The notes under the pieces were generated by a model. The model saw only the letters and a program-made list of their open reading frames with translations, did not search any database and was not told where the DNA came from. A DNA stretch of 64,000 nt from an uncultured Alphaproteobacteria bacterium (GTDB taxonomy: Bacteria > Pseudomonadota > Alphaproteobacteria > HIMB59 > GCA-002718135): the NCBI GenBank assembly GCA_902560725.1, contig CACEMR010000003.1, positions 32,403-96,402 on the forward strand, given 5' to 3'. A program made the translations under genes and the position numbers. Positions within the stretch are counted from its first letter, which is position 1. Each line of letters opens with the position of its first letter. This document shows positions 9,011-16,866 of the stretch, one piece after another.

Positions 9011-9027
9011 GCCCATGTTTTATGGGT
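9011..9027 (+). terminator. Candidate terminator after the sugar-catabolic pair
   Basis: A short hairpin, CCCAT (9012-9016) and ATGGG (9022-9026) with a GTTTT loop and a possible G-U closing pair, followed by TATTTATT. It lies 10 bases after the dehydrogenase stop. The stem is short, so this is a weak call. Confidence 0.45.
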
Positions 9028-9031
9028 ATTT

Positions 9032-9058
9032 ATTAATATGCATTTTTTGCATATTAAT
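9032..9058. repeat. Perfect 11-bp AT-rich inverted repeat
   Basis: Arms ATTAATATGCA (9032-9042) and TGCATATTAAT (9048-9058) with a five-T loop. The first arm plus loop shares 13 identical bases (TTAATATGCATTT) with a similar hairpin at 49660-49686 after rnhB. It may be a transcript-end hairpin, a protein-binding site or a member of a small intergenic repeat family. The function is unknown. Confidence 0.6.
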
Positions 9059-9110
9059 CTTTACAATTAAAAACTTACTAATTTTTAATATTAAACTATA
9101 TCAATAATTA

Positions 9111-9160
9111 CGTTCATCGCTTTAAAAAGCGACGGAAGTAAACGAAAGTTGAAGGAACGC
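9111..9160 (+). ncRNA. Glutamine riboswitch (glnA RNA type), first of two
   Basis: The sequence matches the glutamine-sensing glnA RNA by eye. The P1 arms are CGTTC (9111-9115) and GAACG (9155-9159). P2 is TCGCTT/AAGCGA (9117-9122 and 9127-9132). The conserved CGGAAGTA (9133-9140) is followed by a P3 hairpin AAC-GAAA-GTT (9141-9150) and GAAGGAACGC. These RNAs are described mainly from cyanobacteria and marine metagenomes, upstream of nitrogen-assimilation genes. Here the RNA leads to an ammonium transporter, which fits its ligand. A second copy follows 17 bases later. Confidence 0.9.
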
Positions 9161-9177
9161 ATGCAAAGTTATAAAAT

Positions 9178-9227
9178 CGTTCAATCTGCAAAAGCAGATC
9201 GGAAGTAGGTTTTAACCGAAGGAACGC
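9178..9227 (+). ncRNA. Glutamine riboswitch (glnA RNA type), second of two
   Basis: Second aptamer with the same core and different stems, showing covariation with the first. P1 is CGTTC/GAACG (9178-9182 and 9222-9226). P2 is ATCTGC/GCAGAT (9184-9189 and 9194-9199). CGGAAGTA (9200-9207) is followed by P3 GGTT-TT-AACC (9208-9217) and GAAGGAACGC. The stems differ in sequence from copy one while the unpaired core is unchanged, which is strong evidence for a real RNA. Tandem glutamine aptamers are known in cyanobacteria and are thought to sharpen the response. Confidence 0.9.
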
Positions 9228-9243
9228 GGATCTTATTAATTAA

Positions 9244-9308
9244 TTTCCATAGCTAAGCATGATTTGAGCATGACTCAGGTGAGTCTTGTTGTGAACTTAT
9301 TATGGAGA
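9244..9308 (+). promoter_or_regulatory. Candidate expression platform: ribosome-site-masking helix before amt
   Basis: Bases 9244-9251 (TTTCCATA) can pair with 9301-9308 (TATGGAGA), which contains the GGAG ribosome binding site of amt. The TTCC of the first strand could instead pair with GGAA (9221-9224) inside aptamer two. Glutamine binding would then free 9244-9251 to mask the ribosome site, an OFF switch. Within this leader GACTC (9272-9276) and GAGTC (9281-9285) form a small hairpin and are also two CcrM methylation sites. The pairings are seen; the switching logic is inference. Confidence 0.45.
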
Positions 9309-9313
9309 ATTAT

Positions 9314-10591
9314 ATGAAAAAATTTTCTTTTTTGAGTTTAATTTTAGGTTTTACTTTTGTTTCATCAAATGCATTTGCAGCTGTTGATCCTGAAGTATCT
9401 TATATTTTAAACACACTTTTATTTTTGATTGGTGGTTTTTTGGTTATGTGGATGGCAGCTGGTTTTGCAATGTTAGAGTCAGGACTTGTTACATCTAAAA
9501 GTGTTGCAACAATTGCAGCAAAGAATATCGGGCTATATTCCATAGCTGGTTTAATGTTTTGGTTAGTTGGATACAATTTAGCTTATGGTATTCCTGAAGG
9601 TGGTTTTATCGGAACATTTCTTCCTTGGAGTGATGCTAGCTCAATTGATACTGGGTATTCAGATGGCTCTGATTGGTTTTTCCAAATGGTATTTTGTGCA
9701 ACAACTTGTTCAATAGTATCTGGCACAATGGCTGAAAGGATTAAAATTTGGCCGTTCTTTTTATTTTGTGCAATATTAGCTGGCATTATTTACCCAATTG
9801 AAATGGGATGGCAGTGGGGTGGCGGTCACTTAGCAGCAGCTGGTTTTTCTGATTTTGCAGGATCAACACTTGTTCATAGTGCAGGTGGTGCTGCTGCATT
9901 AGCAGGAGCAATCTTACTTGGACCTCGTCTGGGTAGATTTGACTCAGATGGAGCAAAACCAATGGAACCATTTGCTAGTTCATCAATACCACTTGCAACA
10001 TTAGGTGTGTTTATCTTATGGCTAGGATGGTTTGGTTTTAATGGTGGATCACAATTAGCATTAGGTTCTTTTGAGGACTCAACTTCTGTTGCTACTATAT
10101 TCATTAATACTAATTTAGCTGCAGCTGCAGGTGTAATGGTATGTGCAGCTGTATCAAGATTAGTTGGTGGTAAAACAGATGTTGTAATGATGCTTAACGG
10201 TGCATTAGGTGGACTTGTGGCTATTACTGCAGAACCTCTTACACCTTCCCCAATTATGGCAATAATTATTGGCGGTATTGGTGGATTAGTTGTCTATTAT
10301 GGTACTTTATTATTAATAAGACTTAAAATAGATGATGTTGTTGGAGCTATTCCCGTTCATGGTTTTGCTGGTATTTGGGGTACGTTAGCTGTTCCACTTA
10401 CTAATTCAGGTACAAATTTTGGATCTCAAATTTACGGCATCTTATGGATCAATATATTTGTTTTCGTAGTTGCATTTATTGTTTGGTATCTAATGAAAAT
10501 AAGTATTGGAATAAGAATTAGTGAAGAAGCTGAAAAGCTTGGAACTGATAAAGCAGAAGTAGGCGTAATGGCTTACTCAATTCGTGATTAA
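9314..10591 (+). CDS. amt: Ammonium transporter Amt
   Basis: Trimeric inner-membrane ammonium channel, 425 residues. An N-terminal signal sequence (MKKFSFLSLILGFTFVSSNAFA) is followed by 11 predicted helices. Family stretches include WMAAGFAMLESGL, GTMAERIKIWPF, LVHSAGGAAALAG and VHGFAGIWGT, the latter two carrying the twin pore histidines. I prefer the ATG at 9314 because GGAG lies 6 bases upstream; an in-frame ATG at 9302 would place that site inside the gene. Two glutamine riboswitches precede it. No glnK is adjacent, which is unusual but not rare. Confidence 0.95.
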   Translation: MKKFSFLSLILGFTFVSSNAFAAVDPEVSYILNTLLFLIGGFLVMWMAAGFAMLESGLVTSKSVATIAAKNIGLYSIAGLMFWLVGYNLAYGIPEGGFIGTFLPWSDASSIDTGYSDGSDWFFQMVFCATTCSIVSGTMAERIKIWPFFLFCAILAGIIYPIEMGWQWGGGHLAAAGFSDFAGSTLVHSAGGAAALAGAILLGPRLGRFDSDGAKPMEPFASSSIPLATLGVFILWLGWFGFNGGSQLALGSFEDSTSVATIFINTNLAAAAGVMVCAAVSRLVGGKTDVVMMLNGALGGLVAITAEPLTPSPIMAIIIGGIGGLVVYYGTLLLIRLKIDDVVGAIPVHGFAGIWGTLAVPLTNSGTNFGSQIYGILWINIFVFVVAFIVWYLMKISIGIRISEEAEKLGTDKAEVGVMAYSIRD

Positions 10592-10640
10592 TAATAGTTT
10601 AGTGATCGCTTGTAATTTAACTCCTTATAGTTGGTCGCTA

Positions 10641-10669
10641 AGTATGGAGGGGCATTGCCCCTTCATACT
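10641..10669 (+). terminator. Strong hairpin after amt
   Basis: AGTATGGAGGGGC (10641-10653) pairs with GCCCCTTCATACT (10657-10669) around a three-base loop, 13 pairs including one G-U. The following bases are ATTAAATGGGG, not a T tract, so it may stall or protect the transcript 3' end rather than act as a classic intrinsic terminator. It is 5 bases from the next gene's GGGG ribosome site region. Confidence 0.6.
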
Positions 10670-10686
10670 ATTAAATGGGGGACGCA

Positions 10687-11058
10687 ATGATTGAAAATAA
10701 TATTATTAAGGAAAAAAAGAGAAATATTTATACTTCATTTTTTTCTGATAACTATTCATCAAGGTTTTTTTTCAAATCAATTCTTCATCATGTAATTTCT
10801 CTTGAAGTATATGAAAATAACAACTTAGACGGTATATCATTTGAAACAATTTGTTCTAATGTTCCAAAATCAATTGGATCCAGATCTTCAATACAGTCAA
10901 TACTAAACGATGCTTTAGATAGAAATATTTTTCTTAAATATCAGAGTGAAAAAGATAAAAGAATTAAAAATTATTATTTAAGTGAGTCATACTCTGATTT
11001 AATAAATAAATGGATTAATAAAGAAAAATCTTATTTCTTAAATGGAAATGGAGGTTAG
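10687..11058 (+). CDS. Small winged-helix (MarR-like) DNA-binding protein
   Basis: A 123-residue cytoplasmic protein. The middle has a helix-turn-helix-like stretch (about residues 50-75, NVPKSIGSRSSIQSILNDALDR), followed by a basic wing and beta strand FLKYQSEKDKRIKNYYLSESY, as in MarR-type regulators. GGGG-A lies 5-9 bases before the chosen ATG; an in-frame ATG at 10675 would put this site inside the gene. It lies downstream of amt and directly before a small basic protein. A role in nitrogen regulation is possible but not shown. Confidence 0.6.
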   Translation: MIENNIIKEKKRNIYTSFFSDNYSSRFFFKSILHHVISLEVYENNNLDGISFETICSNVPKSIGSRSSIQSILNDALDRNIFLKYQSEKDKRIKNYYLSESYSDLINKWINKEKSYFLNGNGG

Positions 11059-11059
11059 A

Positions 11060-11251
11060 ATGAAAACTATTTTTACAATTTCTGGAAAAAAATATTTATT
11101 AAAGTATGAAAGAAAAATGCCTGAAAAAGAAGTCTTAAAAATGAAATCCTTTGTTACAAATAAAGGCCAAAAGTTAATTAAGACTGATAAATTTAAGATT
11201 AAAAAAATAATTGAGAAAGATAAAGAAAGAATTTATGATATTTCTTTATAA
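11060..11251 (+). CDS. Small basic protein of unknown function
   Basis: A 63-residue, Lys-rich (strongly basic) protein with no Cys and no membrane helix. A GGAGG ribosome site (11050-11054) lies 5 bases upstream of the chosen ATG and overlaps the end of the previous gene, so the two are probably one transcript and translationally coupled. I do not recognise the family. Its charge would suit nucleic acid binding, but this is a guess. Confidence 0.6.
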   Translation: MKTIFTISGKKYLLKYERKMPEKEVLKMKSFVTNKGQKLIKTDKFKIKKIIEKDKERIYDISL

Positions 11252-11803
11252 TTAGCAATTACCAGAATTATAAGAGAGTTTATTAGGATCAACACCTAGT
11301 AAATTATAGGCATCATTCCATTTATTAGTTACACTTTCATCAAATATAAAGCTTGTATCTGCTTTAAGTGTCATCCAGCTATTTGATGCTAACTCAAGTT
11401 CAATTTGTCCCGGTTCCCAACCAGCATATCCTAAAGCTAAAATACTATTTTTTGGACCATTTCCTTTTGATAAATCTTCAAAAAACTCAGATGTGCTAGT
11501 CAGTGCTACACCTTTTGCAATTGTAAGGGTTTCTTTTTGAATAACCTCATCTGAATGTAAAACAAATCCTCGTCCACTTTCTACTGGACCACCATACCTT
11601 ATATAAAGTTTTTTATTAGTTAAAGGCTTATCAATTCCAAGTTGTTCTAATAAATCTGGATACAAATCATAGTCAATTTTCTTATTTATTATTATTCCCA
11701 TTGCTCCATCTTTAGAGTGGGCACACATATAAATCACAGTTTTTTCAAATCGTTCATCCTGTAAGGAAGGCATTGAAATTAAGATCTGTCCTGTTAAATT
11801 CAT
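11252..11803 (-). CDS. YqgE/AlgH family protein (UPF0301)
   Basis: A 183-residue cytoplasmic protein of the widespread UPF0301 family, whose biochemical role is unresolved. Family stretches are clear: MNLTGQILISMPSLQDERFEKTVIYMCAHSKDGAMGIIINK at the start, GGPVESGRGFVLHS in the middle and ALGYAGWEPGQIE near residue 130. It ends directly at the small basic gene (convergent) and its start lies 56 bases from the divergent DsbD gene. Confidence 0.93.
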   Translation of the reverse strand: MNLTGQILISMPSLQDERFEKTVIYMCAHSKDGAMGIIINKKIDYDLYPDLLEQLGIDKPLTNKKLYIRYGGPVESGRGFVLHSDEVIQKETLTIAKGVALTSTSEFFEDLSKGNGPKNSILALGYAGWEPGQIELELASNSWMTLKADTSFIFDESVTNKWNDAYNLLGVDPNKLSYNSGNC

Positions 11804-11859
11804 ATAATATATATATTCGTTTTATTTATAATAATTCAATGCTTTATTATACTTTTCTT

Positions 11860-13917
11860 ATGAAAAAATTATTAAATATTAGAAAATTACTCTCAATATC
11901 ACTATTAATAATATTTTCTTCCATTTTTAATGACTCATTATTTGCATTATCTACTGATTGGGTAATAAATGACAAATCAAAAGTACGATTGATTTCATCA
12001 AAAACTAGTTCAGACAATATGGAGAGTTTGATTCTTGGATTAGAATATCAGCTAGAGCCTGGTTGGAAAACTTATTGGAAGTCACCAGGTGGAGGAGGCT
12101 TCCCTCAAATGATCGAATGGAATAATTCTACTAATATCAATGAATTAAAAATTGATTGGCCTACTCCTAAGGAGTTTGAAATTCTTGGCCTTACTTCTCT
12201 TGGTTATGAAGATAAAGTGATTTTTCCTTTGAGGATAAATTTAAAAAACAAAAATATTTTGACTGAAATTAATTTACAAATCAATTACCTTGTTTGTAAA
12301 GATATTTGTATTCCTGGAAATGCAAATCTATATCTTAAAATTTTACCAGGTAAAGGTGAATACACTGATTTTTTTTATGACATTGAAAAAACTAAATCAT
12401 CTCTTCCTATAGAAGATATTAATTTAAGTCCAATTTTTAATTTAAACACTAAAGCAATTATAAATTCAAATAAAGTTCAAATTCAAATAATAGCAGAGTC
12501 ACATGAAAACTTTATAAATAACAAAATTTTTATTCATACACCTTTTGGATTACCTGTTGTTCAACAAACAAATAAATATTCTTTCAACTTAAAAAAAATA
12601 GATTCAAAATTTGTCTTTGATGCAGATCAATTTTCAAAAAAAAATTTTCCAATTGAAGTACTTATATCTGATCAAAACCATAATTTTAACTTCATTGAAA
12701 ATATTAGTTTAGAAGAAAATTCGTTTGAAGTTAATATAAACAAATCAATACTTCATATTCTTTTAATTTCTTTTTTAGGAGGTTTTATTTTAAATTTAAT
12801 GCCGTGTGTCTTTCCTGTATTATCGATAAAACTATTGTCAGTATTGAATACAAAATCTGAAAATATTAGGTTAAGTTTTATCTATACAGCAATTGGTATT
12901 ATTACTTCATTTTTATTATTAGCACTATTTTTCTTCATTCTTAAACAAACGCAAATTTCTATTGCTTGGGGTATGCAGTTTCAAGACCAATATTTCTTAA
13001 TATTTATTTTATTGATACTTACTTTTTTTTGTCTAAATACACTAGGTTTATTTGAGATTGAATTACCAATCTTAATTAGACAATCTAAAATTTTTGATAA
13101 AGGAAGTGGTTTTTTTACTAAAAATTTTTTTAATGGATTATTTGCAACTTTATTAGCCACTCCATGCACAGCTCCCTTTGTTGGAACAGCAGTAACAATA
13201 GCTTTTACTCAAACATCTTTTATACTTTTTTCAGTTTTTCTTTTTATGGGATTAGGTATGAGTATTCCATATATTCTTGTTTCAATTTTCCCTAAAACTA
13301 TTTTAATACTTCCTAAATCTGGAAAATGGACTGTTTATACAAAATATTTTTTATCTATCTTGCTTATTGCAACAATTATTTGGGTTTTAAATATTTTATT
13401 AAATTTTTTTAATGAGTTTTTTATAATTTTTTTCTTAATAACATTGTTTTTTTTATTTATAATTTATAGATATAATTATCTTAAATATACGGCAACGATT
13501 ATTTTGATTATTGGTTTATTTTCCATTCCATCATTAAGTTTTTTTGATCAAAATAAAAAAATTATTAATGATGAAAAATGGGTTAATTTTATTGATACTA
13601 ATATACCTGAATTAATTAAAAATAATGAAATTATTTTTATTGATATCACTGCTGATTGGTGTGCCACATGTCAATTTAATAAACTCAATGTTCTTGAAAC
13701 AAAAAAAATTAAAAATATTTTCGATCAAAATAATATTGTACTTGTAAGAGCTGACTGGACCAAGCCTAATAAACTAATTGATGACTATCTTAAAAAATAT
13801 AATAAATTCGGCATACCATTTAATGCATTTTTTTCTTCAAAATATTCCGAAGGTATTATCCTTTCAGAAATATTAAGTGAAAAAGAAATAATAAATACGT
13901 TAGAAATAATAAAATGA
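11860..13917 (+). CDS. dsbD: DsbD-type thiol:disulfide interchange protein
   Basis: Inner-membrane electron transporter that moves reducing power from cytoplasmic thioredoxin to the periplasm. The order of parts is: signal sequence; N-terminal periplasmic domain with the Cys pair C146/C150 (VCKDICIPG); an eight-helix membrane domain with one Cys in each half (C316 in LMPCVFP, C436 in ATPCTAPF); and a C-terminal thioredoxin domain with C601-A-T-C604. All six redox cysteines are therefore present. I chose the ATG at 11860, just before a good signal peptide; upstream in-frame starts give an odd leader. It overlaps the peroxiredoxin gene by 4 bases. Confidence 0.92.
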   Translation: MKKLLNIRKLLSISLLIIFSSIFNDSLFALSTDWVINDKSKVRLISSKTSSDNMESLILGLEYQLEPGWKTYWKSPGGGGFPQMIEWNNSTNINELKIDWPTPKEFEILGLTSLGYEDKVIFPLRINLKNKNILTEINLQINYLVCKDICIPGNANLYLKILPGKGEYTDFFYDIEKTKSSLPIEDINLSPIFNLNTKAIINSNKVQIQIIAESHENFINNKIFIHTPFGLPVVQQTNKYSFNLKKIDSKFVFDADQFSKKNFPIEVLISDQNHNFNFIENISLEENSFEVNINKSILHILLISFLGGFILNLMPCVFPVLSIKLLSVLNTKSENIRLSFIYTAIGIITSFLLLALFFFILKQTQISIAWGMQFQDQYFLIFILLILTFFCLNTLGLFEIELPILIRQSKIFDKGSGFFTKNFFNGLFATLLATPCTAPFVGTAVTIAFTQTSFILFSVFLFMGLGMSIPYILVSIFPKTILILPKSGKWTVYTKYFLSILLIATIIWVLNILLNFFNEFFIIFFLITLFFLFIIYRYNYLKYTATIILIIGLFSIPSLSFFDQNKKIINDEKWVNFIDTNIPELIKNNEIIFIDITADWCATCQFNKLNVLETKKIKNIFDQNNIVLVRADWTKPNKLIDDYLKKYNKFGIPFNAFFSSKYSEGIILSEILSEKEIINTLEIIK

Positions 13918-14396
13918 AAAAAAATATACCTGATATTAAAGTCCCAATAATTAAAAATGGAATTGATAAAATATCATCATTATTAAATGAGTTTGAAAAT
14001 AAAAAAATTATATTATTTGGTGTTCCTGGTGCATTCACACCAACTTGTTCAGAAAAACATCTTCCAGATTATATTAATTCTTTTAATTTATTACAAAATA
14101 AAGGAATATCAGATATTTATTGTTTATCAGTAAATGACAAGCATGTAATGAAAGCATGGTTAATCAGTCATAACAATTCTAAAAATATAATTGGAATTGC
14201 TGATGGCAATGCTGAAATTACAAATTATTTTGAACTGCAGGAAGATAAATCAAAAAATTATATGGGTTTACGATCTTCACGATTTGCAATGATTGTTTTT
14301 AATAATAATATAAAAAAAATTTTTATTGAAAAGCCAGGTGAATATAAAGTAAGTTCACCTGATAATATTATTAATTATATTGATGAACAAAATTGA
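13914..14396 (+). CDS. Peroxiredoxin, Prx5/hybrid type
   Basis: A 160-residue cytoplasmic thiol peroxidase of the AhpE/Prx5-like group. The peroxidatic motif is PGAFTPTCSEKHLP with Cys45. A second Cys lies in IYCLSVND, near residue 69. Its start overlaps the dsbD stop (ATGA) and its end overlaps the SDR gene by 14 bases. The tight coupling to a transmembrane thiol-reductant gene is worth noting, although Prx5 proteins are normally reduced by glutathione/glutaredoxin or thioredoxin in the cytoplasm. Confidence 0.93.
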   Translation: MKKNIPDIKVPIIKNGIDKISSLLNEFENKKIILFGVPGAFTPTCSEKHLPDYINSFNLLQNKGISDIYCLSVNDKHVMKAWLISHNNSKNIIGIADGNAEITNYFELQEDKSKNYMGLRSSRFAMIVFNNNIKKIFIEKPGEYKVSSPDNIINYIDEQN

Positions 14397-15120
14397 TTTA
14401 ACAAATAAGACAGCTATTGTGACTGGTGGAGCTCAAGGCTTTGGTCTAGCAATTACAAAAAGATTTATAGACTCTGGATGTAAAGTTGTAATTTGGGATA
14501 AAGATGAAAAACTTTTAGATACTTTAAAATTAAAAAATATTATTAAAATAAAAATAGATGTAACTAAATATGATGAAGTTGAAAATGCTTTTAAAAAAAC
14601 TTTAAAATTATCTAAGAGTGTTGATATTTTAATCAACAATGCAGGAATTGCAGGTCCTAGTTATAAATCCTGGGATTATCCAATTAATGACTGGCAAAAA
14701 GTTTTTGATATAGATGTAACTGGTGTTTTTTATTGTTGTAAAGTAATAGTCCCACACATGATAAAAAATAATTATGGAAGAATTGTAAATATTTCTTCAA
14801 TAGCTGGTAAGGAGGGCAATCCTAATGCAATGCCTTATAGTGCAGCTAAAGCTGCTGTAATAGCACTAACAAAATCACTTGGTAAAGAATTAGCAGATAA
14901 AAATATTGCAGTTAATTCTGTCACTCCAGCAGCTGCAAAAACAAGGATTTTCGATCAAATTAGTCAAGAACATATAGATTATATGCTATCAAAAATACCT
15001 CGAAATAGATTTATACTTGTTGAAGAATTAGCTTCACTAGTTGCATGGATGTCCTCAGAGGAAAACTCATATACAACTGGAGCAGTTTTTGATTTAAGTG
15101 GTGGTAGAGCAACTTATTAA
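14383..15120 (+). CDS. SDR dehydrogenase, probably acting on a 2-keto-3-deoxy sugar acid
   Basis: A 245-residue classical short-chain dehydrogenase. The cofactor loop is TGGAQGFG, then NNAG, with the catalytic Ser in NISSIAG and the YSAAK motif. The C-terminal part (GKELADKNIAVNSVTPAAAKTRIFDQISQEHIDYMLSKIPRNRF and the end DLSGGRATY) closely resembles what I recall of 2-keto-3-deoxy-L-rhamnonate/fuconate 4-dehydrogenases. It sits 8 bases before an arabinonate-type dehydratase, whose product would be its substrate. I chose the ATG at 14383; a TTG one codon upstream is the alternative. Confidence 0.85.
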   Translation: MNKIDLTNKTAIVTGGAQGFGLAITKRFIDSGCKVVIWDKDEKLLDTLKLKNIIKIKIDVTKYDEVENAFKKTLKLSKSVDILINNAGIAGPSYKSWDYPINDWQKVFDIDVTGVFYCCKVIVPHMIKNNYGRIVNISSIAGKEGNPNAMPYSAAKAAVIALTKSLGKELADKNIAVNSVTPAAAKTRIFDQISQEHIDYMLSKIPRNRFILVEELASLVAWMSSEENSYTTGAVFDLSGGRATY

Positions 15121-15128
15121 ATTAATAT

Positions 15129-16862
15129 ATGAATAAAAAAAATAAATTTAGATCATCGGATTGGTATAATTCTAAAAGTAATAGAAGAGATACTTTTGTT
15201 CATCGAGGATGGATGAGAAATCAAGGACATCCAAGTCACTTATTTGATGGTAGGCCGGTAATCGGTATATGCAACACTTGGTCTGAGTTAACCCCTTGTA
15301 ATGGACACTTTAGAGAAATTGCTGATTCAGTTAAAAAAGGCGTCTATGAAGCTGGAGGATTTCCTCTTGAGTTCCCTGTCTTTTCAGCCAGTGAGTCCAA
15401 TTTAAGACCAACTGCAATGTTATTTAGAAATCTTGCAAGCATGGATGTTGAAGAAGCAATTAGAGGCAATCCCATTGACGGTGTAGTTCTATTAATGGGA
15501 TGTGATAAAACCACACCTTCATTATTAATGGGCGCTGGTAGTGTTGATCTCCCCACTATAGGTGTATCTGGCGGCCCAATGTTAAATGGACATCATAAAG
15601 GTGATACAATTGGTTCTGGCACGGGTGTTTGGCAATTAGATGCAGACTTAAATGCAGGATTAATAACAGAAGATGAATTTATTGATGCTGAAATTTCAAT
15701 GAGTCGTTCAAAAGGTAATTGCATGACAATGGGAACTGCTTCAACAATGGGAAGTATGGTAGAAGCTCTTGGCATGTCTTTACCTGGTAATGCAGCAATA
15801 CCTGCGGTAGACGCTAGACGATATGCTTTAGCTCATATGTCGGGTAAAAGAATTGTAGAAATGGTAAAAGATAATTTAAAAATTTCTAAAATTATAACAA
15901 AACAATCTTTTGAAAATGCTATAAAAATAAATGGAGCAATTGGTGGATCAACAAACGCTGTTATCCATTTAGCTGCAATTGCTGGAAGACTAGAAATTGA
16001 TTTAAATTTAAATGATTGGGAAAAATGTGGAAAAAATATTCCAACTTTAGTAAATCTTCAACCATCTGGAAAATATTTAATGGAAGATTTTTATTATGCT
16101 GGAGGCCTACCAGTTGTAATTAAAAGACTTTTAGATCAAAAACTGCTTCATAAAAACTGTATGACAGTTAATGGAAAAACTATTTCCGAAAATAATGAAA
16201 TAGCAAAATGTTGGAATGATGATGTTATAAAAAATTTTAATGATCCATTAGTTGCAGATGGTGGAATTAAAATTCTAAGAGGCAATATTTCCCCAGATGG
16301 TGCTATTATAAAACCTTCAGCCGCAACACCAGAATTAATGAAACATAAAGGTAAGGCTGTAGTTTTTGAGTCTATTGAAGAATTGCACGCTAGAATTGAT
16401 GATCCAAATTTAGATGTAGATGAAAAATCAATACTTGTTTTAAAAAATTGCGGCCCAAAAGGATATCCTGGAATGGCTGAGGTGGGAAATATGAGATTAC
16501 CTCAAAAACTATTGAAGAAGGGAGTTAGAGATATGATTAGAATCTCTGATGCCAGAATGAGCGGAACTGCATTTGGAACTGTTATTTTACATACTGCGCC
16601 TGAAGCAGCTGTTAAAGGCCCATTGGCAGCAGTCCAGAATGGGGATACAATCGAAATAGATGTGGAAAAAGGTTTAATGAATTTGTTGGTTTCAGATGAA
16701 ATTATTAAAAAAAGATTAGAGAAATATGAACCAGTACTTCCTGAGATTAATAGTGGATATCAAAAAATGTATGTAGATCATGTTCTTCAAGCTGATAAAG
16801 GAGCCGATCTTGATTTTTTAATTGGTAAAAGAGGTGATGAAGTAAAAAGACACAGTCATTGA
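15129..16862 (+). CDS. IlvD/EDD-family sugar-acid dehydratase, L-arabinonate dehydratase type
   Basis: Iron-sulfur enzyme that removes water from an aldonic acid to give a 2-keto-3-deoxy acid. The 577 residues carry the three [2Fe-2S] ligands C57 (ELTPCNGH), C125 (MGCDKTTPS) and C198 (GNCMTMGTA), plus K127, carbamylated for Mg binding in the family. The numbering and overall sequence, down to the terminal HSH, are very close to the Rhizobium L-arabinonate dehydratase as I recall it. This is more likely than the amino-acid enzyme IlvD. It lies just after the SDR gene, in one operon. Confidence 0.9.
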   Translation: MNKKNKFRSSDWYNSKSNRRDTFVHRGWMRNQGHPSHLFDGRPVIGICNTWSELTPCNGHFREIADSVKKGVYEAGGFPLEFPVFSASESNLRPTAMLFRNLASMDVEEAIRGNPIDGVVLLMGCDKTTPSLLMGAGSVDLPTIGVSGGPMLNGHHKGDTIGSGTGVWQLDADLNAGLITEDEFIDAEISMSRSKGNCMTMGTASTMGSMVEALGMSLPGNAAIPAVDARRYALAHMSGKRIVEMVKDNLKISKIITKQSFENAIKINGAIGGSTNAVIHLAAIAGRLEIDLNLNDWEKCGKNIPTLVNLQPSGKYLMEDFYYAGGLPVVIKRLLDQKLLHKNCMTVNGKTISENNEIAKCWNDDVIKNFNDPLVADGGIKILRGNISPDGAIIKPSAATPELMKHKGKAVVFESIEELHARIDDPNLDVDEKSILVLKNCGPKGYPGMAEVGNMRLPQKLLKKGVRDMIRISDARMSGTAFGTVILHTAPEAAVKGPLAAVQNGDTIEIDVEKGLMNLLVSDEIIKKRLEKYEPVLPEINSGYQKMYVDHVLQADKGADLDFLIGKRGDEVKRHSH

Positions 16863-16866
16863 ATTT

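Noticed and set aside
9272-9285. GACTCA-GG-TGAGTC as a terminator before amt
   Set aside because: The stem has a very tight loop and no T tract follows. It is equally explained by two adjacent palindromic GANTC sites.
15129-16862. IlvD for branched-chain amino acid synthesis
   Set aside because: The detailed sequence, the C-terminal HSH and the operon with a sugar-acid SDR fit L-arabinonate dehydratase better.
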